Assembly (NCBI GenBank): GCA_027886185.1
Contig: WOAB01000527.1
Coordinates: 1,798,001-1,862,000, forward strand
DNA: 64,000 nt
From: Rheum nobile
Taxonomy: Eukaryota; Streptophyta; Magnoliopsida; Caryophyllales; Polygonaceae
Direction: 5' to 3'
Positions 59,500 through 64,000 of this stretch are shown here, one piece after another (position 1 is the first letter of the stretch; the number at the start of each line of letters is the position of its first letter). The notes below the pieces were generated by a model, which was not told where the DNA came from, did not search any database, and saw only the letters and a list, made by a program, of their open reading frames with translations. Both the position numbers and the translations under genes were made by a program.

Positions 59500-60244
59500 T
59501 TTGCGACCTGATTCTCTTTGAGAATGGTGGTATTCAATGCATAACATATTATTACAGAATCTCCTTGAGTTTTGGTGTGCGTCAATTTGGAAACTGTGGA
59601 CAAACAAAAATATTAGAGTCTTTGATGGGTATGTTAGAAACGCAGCACAACTTTCACATTTTGTTGAGATCAACTCTGGTTCTGCTTCTTCTTCTAACAA
59701 ATCCTATTTTGTTGGTTGTTTTTCTGCTCAAAGATTAGATGTAAATAGAGTCTTATCTTTCAGATACTCTCATCTTTGTTGTGATGCAAGTTTAATTCTT
59801 AATGGTAGAGCTGTTATCGACTTTGTTCTTTTTTATTCTAATGGATCAATGTATGTTCTAGGGAATAAACGTTTAAAACTTAGTAAATTTGTTGATGCAT
59901 TTGAGGCAGGTGGGGTCTAGGATGTGCTCTCCAGTTTGGTGTCTTCTCTGTTCAGGTTAAGTCCGATTGTTTGGGTATTATCAAGGCTTGTTCTTCTTTG
60001 CTCATCCCTAAAGTTGGACTCATCATCAAGCTCATCCTGCACACAGCTACGACCTTCAATTACTGTACTTTCAGCTACTAGTCCAGGAAACACAACTTCC
60101 AAGCTCACTCTGCTGCACAATATAACTTATCTTTACCTTCTTGTTTTTCTATATTGTTTAATCATATCTCTCAACTGTCTTCTTATTTAACAGATATAAT
60201 GACAGTAGTTTTTTAATATAATATTTTCTTTTTAAAAAAAAAGA
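59500..60244 (+). pseudogene. 5'-truncated LINE fragment with decayed RNase H
   Basis: 59537-59920 encodes WCASIWKLWTNKNIRVFDG, typical of the linker before RNase H in plant LINEs, then a degenerate first half of the RNase H fold (CDASLIL for the usual FDG motif). After the stop at 59918 the next frame continues with GCALQFGVFSVQVKSDCLGI, the second catalytic-Asp strand. A poly-A stretch at ~60233-60244 marks the 3' end. Unrelated in sequence to the two larger LINEs. Confidence 0.65.
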
Positions 60245-61025
60245 AGCTATAAAGTCAGAGTTTAAATTATCTCTATTTTTTCAAAGATTCTCATTTTATC
60301 AGATGAAATAATATTCTAGGATCATAAAGCCTTATTTAAAGATCTAAATTTTATAGAAAAAATGTAAATAACAATCTCTAAATTTGGCTGCAATTAAGTA
60401 ATTAATCCAAAGTTTAAACATTTTACAAATTTCTCTGAACATCGTCTTCTCCATTTTTTTGGTGGAAACATCGTCTTCTCCATTTTCCTTCCTCTTTCCT
60501 CTCCAATTTTATTTTCCTCTCACGGTTTCCATTTTTAAATTTAAATTTTATATTTTTGCTTTCGCTCCACGCCTCCCGAAATAAAAAAAGAACAGCACAT
60601 AAACTTTGCTTCTTCTCTCTCCTGAACAAGGGGTTTCGAATTTCAATCCATTTTCACCCAAAAAAAATCTCCCAATATCCCAACCAATACCTTCCCTTTA
60701 ATCCACTGCACCGCCACTGCAACCTCCACCGCCCAATTTTTCCGTCGTCAAATTTCTCCTTCTCGTAACCCTAAACCTAGAATCCCCTTTTGCAATTACT
60801 CACAAAAATAAGGCACGATCATCGAATTCCGATTTTCTGGTAACGTAATTCGCAACGCCGTAGCTAGTCAGACCGGAATTATCTTGGTGAATTCATCAAT
60901 CCGTTAGCGGATTTCGAGAATTCTTTTTACAAGGTCTGAGATCATCCGATTTTGAGGTTGCAGCTTCATTTCGGTTGCAGGAGCTCCTTTTCAAAGGGAA
61001 TATAGCTCTGATTGATCGGCGAGCT
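60245..61025 (+). promoter_or_regulatory. Promoter and leader of the glutaredoxin-like gene
   Basis: CT-rich tracts (60440-60520, 60600-60625, 60740-60770) suggest the transcription start zone and leader. No clear TATA. No upstream ATG in good context close to the main start. Confidence 0.4.
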
Positions 61026-61796
61026 ATGGATAAAAATGGCGAATTCGCGGCCGGTCCGAGGAAACCAGCCTTTAACCGGTCGTTCACCGTCACCGCTTCA
61101 ACGTATCAGAAGCCTGAAAAACCTGCCTTCTCGGCGCTCGATCGGAGCGCGACCGTGAAGAAATCCTACAATCCACATGACGCCGGTGGCGATTTGATCA
61201 AAGGCAAGGTCAGGCTGCTGAGGAATCTGTTCGAGCCGCCAAAGAAGGTCGAATCGGCGCAGGAGCAATCGTCGAGTAAATTGAAGCACGTGAATTCGTT
61301 CACCTCGGATTCCGTCTTGAACGCCTCATCGATTCGCTTGCAAGGCACGGAAGATCGCGTGGTCGTGTATTTCACGAGCTTGCGCGGCGTGAGGCGGACG
61401 TTTGAGGACTGTTACGCCGTTCGGACGATACTCAGGGCGTATAGGGTTTATGTAGACGACCGCGACGTATCCATGGATTCCTCGTATAAGAAGGAGTTGC
61501 AGAGCTTGATGGGGGAGAATAACGTGAGCTTGCCCCAAGTGTTCATCAAGGGAAGACACATCGGCGGGGCGGAGATCATCAAGCACTTGAACGAGATCGG
61601 TGAGCTACGAAAGATGCTCGAGATCTTACCTCTTAGAGAAAGAGGGGTTTTTTGTGATGCTTGTGGTGATTTTCGGTTCGTCCCTTGCTCGAATTGCAGT
61701 GGAAGTAGGAAGATATTTGATGAGGATGAAGGAATTAGGAAGAGATGCTTAAACTGCAATGAAAACGGGTTGATTCGATGCCCTGCTTGTTTGTGA
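61026..61796 (+). CDS. Glutaredoxin-like protein with C-terminal CxxC zinc region (class IV type)
   Basis: Intronless, 256 aa from ATG 61026 (MDKNGEFAAGPRKPAFNRSF). The N-terminal ~105 residues are basic and Ser-rich. Residues ~110-200 are a glutaredoxin fold (DRVVVYFTSLRGVRRTFEDC, VYVDDRDVSMDSSYKKEL, LPQVFIKGRHIGGAEIIKHL). The usual CxxC/S active site is replaced by SLRGVRRTFEDC, with a single downstream Cys, and the TVP/GG glutathione-binding elements remain as LPQVF and IGGAE. Residues 208-256 hold four CxxC pairs (CDACG, CSNCSG, CLNCNENG, CPACL) resembling a DnaJ-type zinc fold. This is the plant class-IV layout, whose enzymatic role is unclear; membrane or redox signalling has been proposed. 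Intact. Confidence 0.9.
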   Translation: MDKNGEFAAGPRKPAFNRSFTVTASTYQKPEKPAFSALDRSATVKKSYNPHDAGGDLIKGKVRLLRNLFEPPKKVESAQEQSSSKLKHVNSFTSDSVLNASSIRLQGTEDRVVVYFTSLRGVRRTFEDCYAVRTILRAYRVYVDDRDVSMDSSYKKELQSLMGENNVSLPQVFIKGRHIGGAEIIKHLNEIGELRKMLEILPLRERGVFCDACGDFRFVPCSNCSGSRKIFDEDEGIRKRCLNCNENGLIRCPACL

Positions 61797-62912
61797 TGAT
61801 CATCAACAATTCGTGTTGATTTGCATCTTGTTATGTTTAGGGTTTGAAGCAGATTGTAGGACTTAAAACTTGTGTGATTAGATTGTGGTGTGGTTTTTCT
61901 GATCATGTGGATGCCCTTGAAAACTTCTGATGATCTCTGCAAAGTATGCAGAATTGGTTGTGTAACAATGTCATGAACAGCATGACTGATCTTTTTACCA
62001 GTTTTACTGCTGTGTTTTTGTTTTTACTCAATGTAAAAAAGAAGAAGAAGAGAGTGTGCCTATGTTTGTTTGTTTAGGAGATGGTTTCTCCACTATCATC
62101 ATGATGTAATTTTCTCTGTTTGGTATATAGTAATGTTGGTGTGCTTGACTTATTCAAAGCTGTCTAATTATCTTCAGCTCTGGATATGTACATATCTTGT
62201 TGCCTTTTGGGTATCTGGGTTGGTTAAATAAGCTTAGGCAGTATGAGTTATAAGTTTTAACCTATTTGGGCCTTAAATTTGAGGCAATGGTTCTTCTTAG
62301 GAAGCAAAATAACAGTTGGTGGAAACTAATTAATCAGTTTTTGCAGGCAATCTCTCTAATCTCTATCATTATTAAGAATGTGCATAACAGTTTTTGCAGG
62401 GGTTATGATCACCATAGCAAGGGGAATGACAATATATATGTCTATAACAAAGAAGAAGCTATTTAGGCTTCGTTCGACAAAGTTTTTTTGAGATTGACGG
62501 AGCTTGATTTTTTTTTTAATCTAGTTAATGAGTGTTCGGTAAAAAAAATGTCAATCTAGCTTAGGAAGCTTATAGTAGATTAATGTAGTTTAATTTTTTC
62601 ATTTTTTTTAATGTGACATTCCTAGATTGTTGAAAATTAACAAGTTGGAATTTACATTTATCTCATTTCAGCTTGTAATACCGAACACCAACTATATTTT
62701 TTAAATAATTAAGCTAATAAACTAAACTCTTACTCATTCAGCTCCAACTTTTATTTCAGTTAGATTTACTGACCCATCATATTGAACATGAAGTGTTTAT
62801 CCATCAAATTCTCATTTACAACATCACAATTTCAGCTCTCCATTCACAGCATTCCACTAGTGTATCATTGGTATGAGGTGTTTAGTGAAGTTGGGTTTAA
62901 CTGTTATCATCA
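61797..62912. other. 3' UTRs and intergenic DNA with a possible short MITE
   Basis: 61797-~62150 is 3' UTR of the glutaredoxin-like gene. At about 62526-62700 inverted words AGTGTTCGGTA and TACCGAACACC, with matching AATCTAG/CTAGATT inside, suggest a ~175-bp MITE. 62780-62912 is the 3' UTR of the minus-strand gene. Confidence 0.45.
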
Positions 62913-64000
62913 CTATTGGGTGAGAGGAACACAATCAAGCTCAAGATCAAGAATCCCTCTTTCTACACTCTGAAGCTTGATAGACATTTCCTGCTTCACC
63001 TTCCCATTGACCAAGCTTATCACACTGTCTTTGACTAGACTGTTCTCTTTGCTCGCCATCCACTTGCCCAGCTGAGTTGACTCGTTTAGAGTCGACCTCT
63101 CGTACGCTTTGGCAGCCGCCACAAGAGGCTGTATGTCAACCTCCGCCTCTCCCATGAAGTCGTCCGCTTTAAACGTGTCCTTGTCATACACAAGCTACAA
63201 AAAAAACACAGTCCCGCGTAAGCAGGGTCTAGGGGGGTTCCAGATGTAACAAGAAAGATTCATATGACTTACCAACTTTAGAGGAGGGACATTATCCGGA
63301 ATTGCTAACATCAGCTTTTCATTCCAAACCGGGTTAAGGTTGTTCTTCACCACTCGCGTCTTCACAGTCTGTACGTAGTAGGACGTTTTCGTGATGACTT
63401 ACTTGATGAACAAGAATCAAGAAAAGAGTTTGTGCTCACTTACTTGATGCCCAAGCGAGATGATGACGTACGGATCGCTACTCAACATATCTCGTACAGC
63501 TAGATTGGTTCCTCTGACAATCTTAACAGTAACTAACCCAACAAATTCAACCATGCCTGGCTGTAACATAAAAAAAAAAAAACACTACACTAGTTTCATA
63601 AATCCTGCTTCTTTACAAGAAGTTGCAAGAATTTATACACATGTAATGTAGATTTTTACCGTTGTGTGTGTTTTCTTTAAGGATCTGGGATCAGTACTCT
63701 TCTTCCAGCTGTAGCGAAACACGTGTCCTAATCCAGAGATACGAACGCTGGTTGCTTGCTTAAAACCATTGCCTGAGCTACTAAACGCTGAAGACGACGA
63801 GCTTGTAGTAGCTGCTCTTGGATAAGGACAGCACATTTCATTGCCATCATCAGTGTAGAGAAATTGTTTCAGCTCATACTTTCTCCTGAGAAAACCAAGA
63901 TATGATCATGGTAATTTTTTATTTAGGATTCTGTTAAATTTTTTTTTGAAGTCAGGACCCTTATTGGGTTACCTTAGGACATAGGATAGAAAAACCGATC
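62913..64000 (-). CDS. Arf-GAP with C2 domain (AGD11-13/ZAC type), 3' exons, partial
   Basis: Minus-strand exons 63885-63660, 63560-63444, 63368-63273 and 63194-62913 splice in frame; a further exon may end at 63973 (AAG then GTAACC) and continue past the window. The first visible exon starts with RKYELKQFL, like the end of the Arf-GAP zinc domain, then a Ser-rich linker. The C2 domain covers MVEFVGLVTVKIVRGTNLAV, SSDPYVIISLG, KTRVVKNNLNPVWNEKLML, LKLLVYDKDTFKADDFMGEA. The Ca2+-loop acidic residues (RDMLSSDPY, YDKDTF) are present. The tail KVKQEMSIKLQSVERGILDL matches ZAC/AGD12 style. Members bind Ca2+ and phospholipids and stimulate GTP hydrolysis by Arf in vesicle traffic. The N-terminal Arf-GAP finger is outside the window, so a C2-only (CAR-like) gene is not fully excluded. 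Confidence 0.8.

Noticed and set aside
60423..60629. Minus-strand 68-codon frame with basic coiled-coil look
   Set aside because: CT-rich leader read backwards; no support.

Overview
This is a plant nuclear sequence, most likely from a eudicot. The evidence is intron-rich genes with GT-AG splice sites and plant-specific protein families: a PH-RCC1-FYVE-BRX protein, a GEX1/Kar5 protein, a class-IV glutaredoxin-like protein and an Arf-GAP with C2 domain. AT-rich intergenic DNA is packed with plant transposable elements. The species cannot be fixed from the sequence alone.

Layout. 1-739 is the 3' part of a Helitron. It abuts a tandem array of ~345-bp units (740-6237) that is split by a 2.3-kb Pack-MULE-like element (3178-5471) carrying a decayed AP2/ERF (CRF-type) fragment. 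7071-~12920 is a large Mutator-like element with a transposase gene (broken by one frameshift) and a convergent GRF zinc-finger ORF. A second, related Helitron 3' end lies at 13703. 14267-~29620 is a minus-strand L1-type LINE split by a complete 9.35-kb LTR retrotransposon (16414-25766, minus strand, 5-bp target duplication) that has long LTRs, a gag remnant and no pol. A long-TIR MITE lies at 30026-30545.

The gene-rich half starts at about 30.8 kb. It holds a PRAF-type RCC1 gene (CDS 31279-39772, nine exons, 1,112 aa) and a ROMO1/Mgr2-like mitochondrial membrane protein (41663-43625, three exons, 74 aa). A second, full-length but dead LINE (44352-50539, 12-bp target duplication) follows. Next are a 260-bp Mutator MITE just upstream of the promoter of a GEX1/Kar5-type nuclear-fusion gene (53185-56023, six exons, 599 aa), an inverted-motif TIR element (56235-57387), a LINE RNase H fragment (59.5-60.2 kb), an intronless glutaredoxin-like gene (61026-61796) and the 3' exons of an AGD/ZAC-type Arf-GAP gene running off the right edge (minus strand).

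The host genes have unrelated functions (endomembrane/polarity signalling, mitochondria, karyogamy, redox, vesicle traffic) and show no sign of acting as a cluster. The most unusual material is in the repeats. Several TIR elements have interiors built of one short reiterated motif. A satellite-like array appears to be tied to Helitron ends. The LTRs carry CpG-rich palindromic boxes on both sides of their TATA box.
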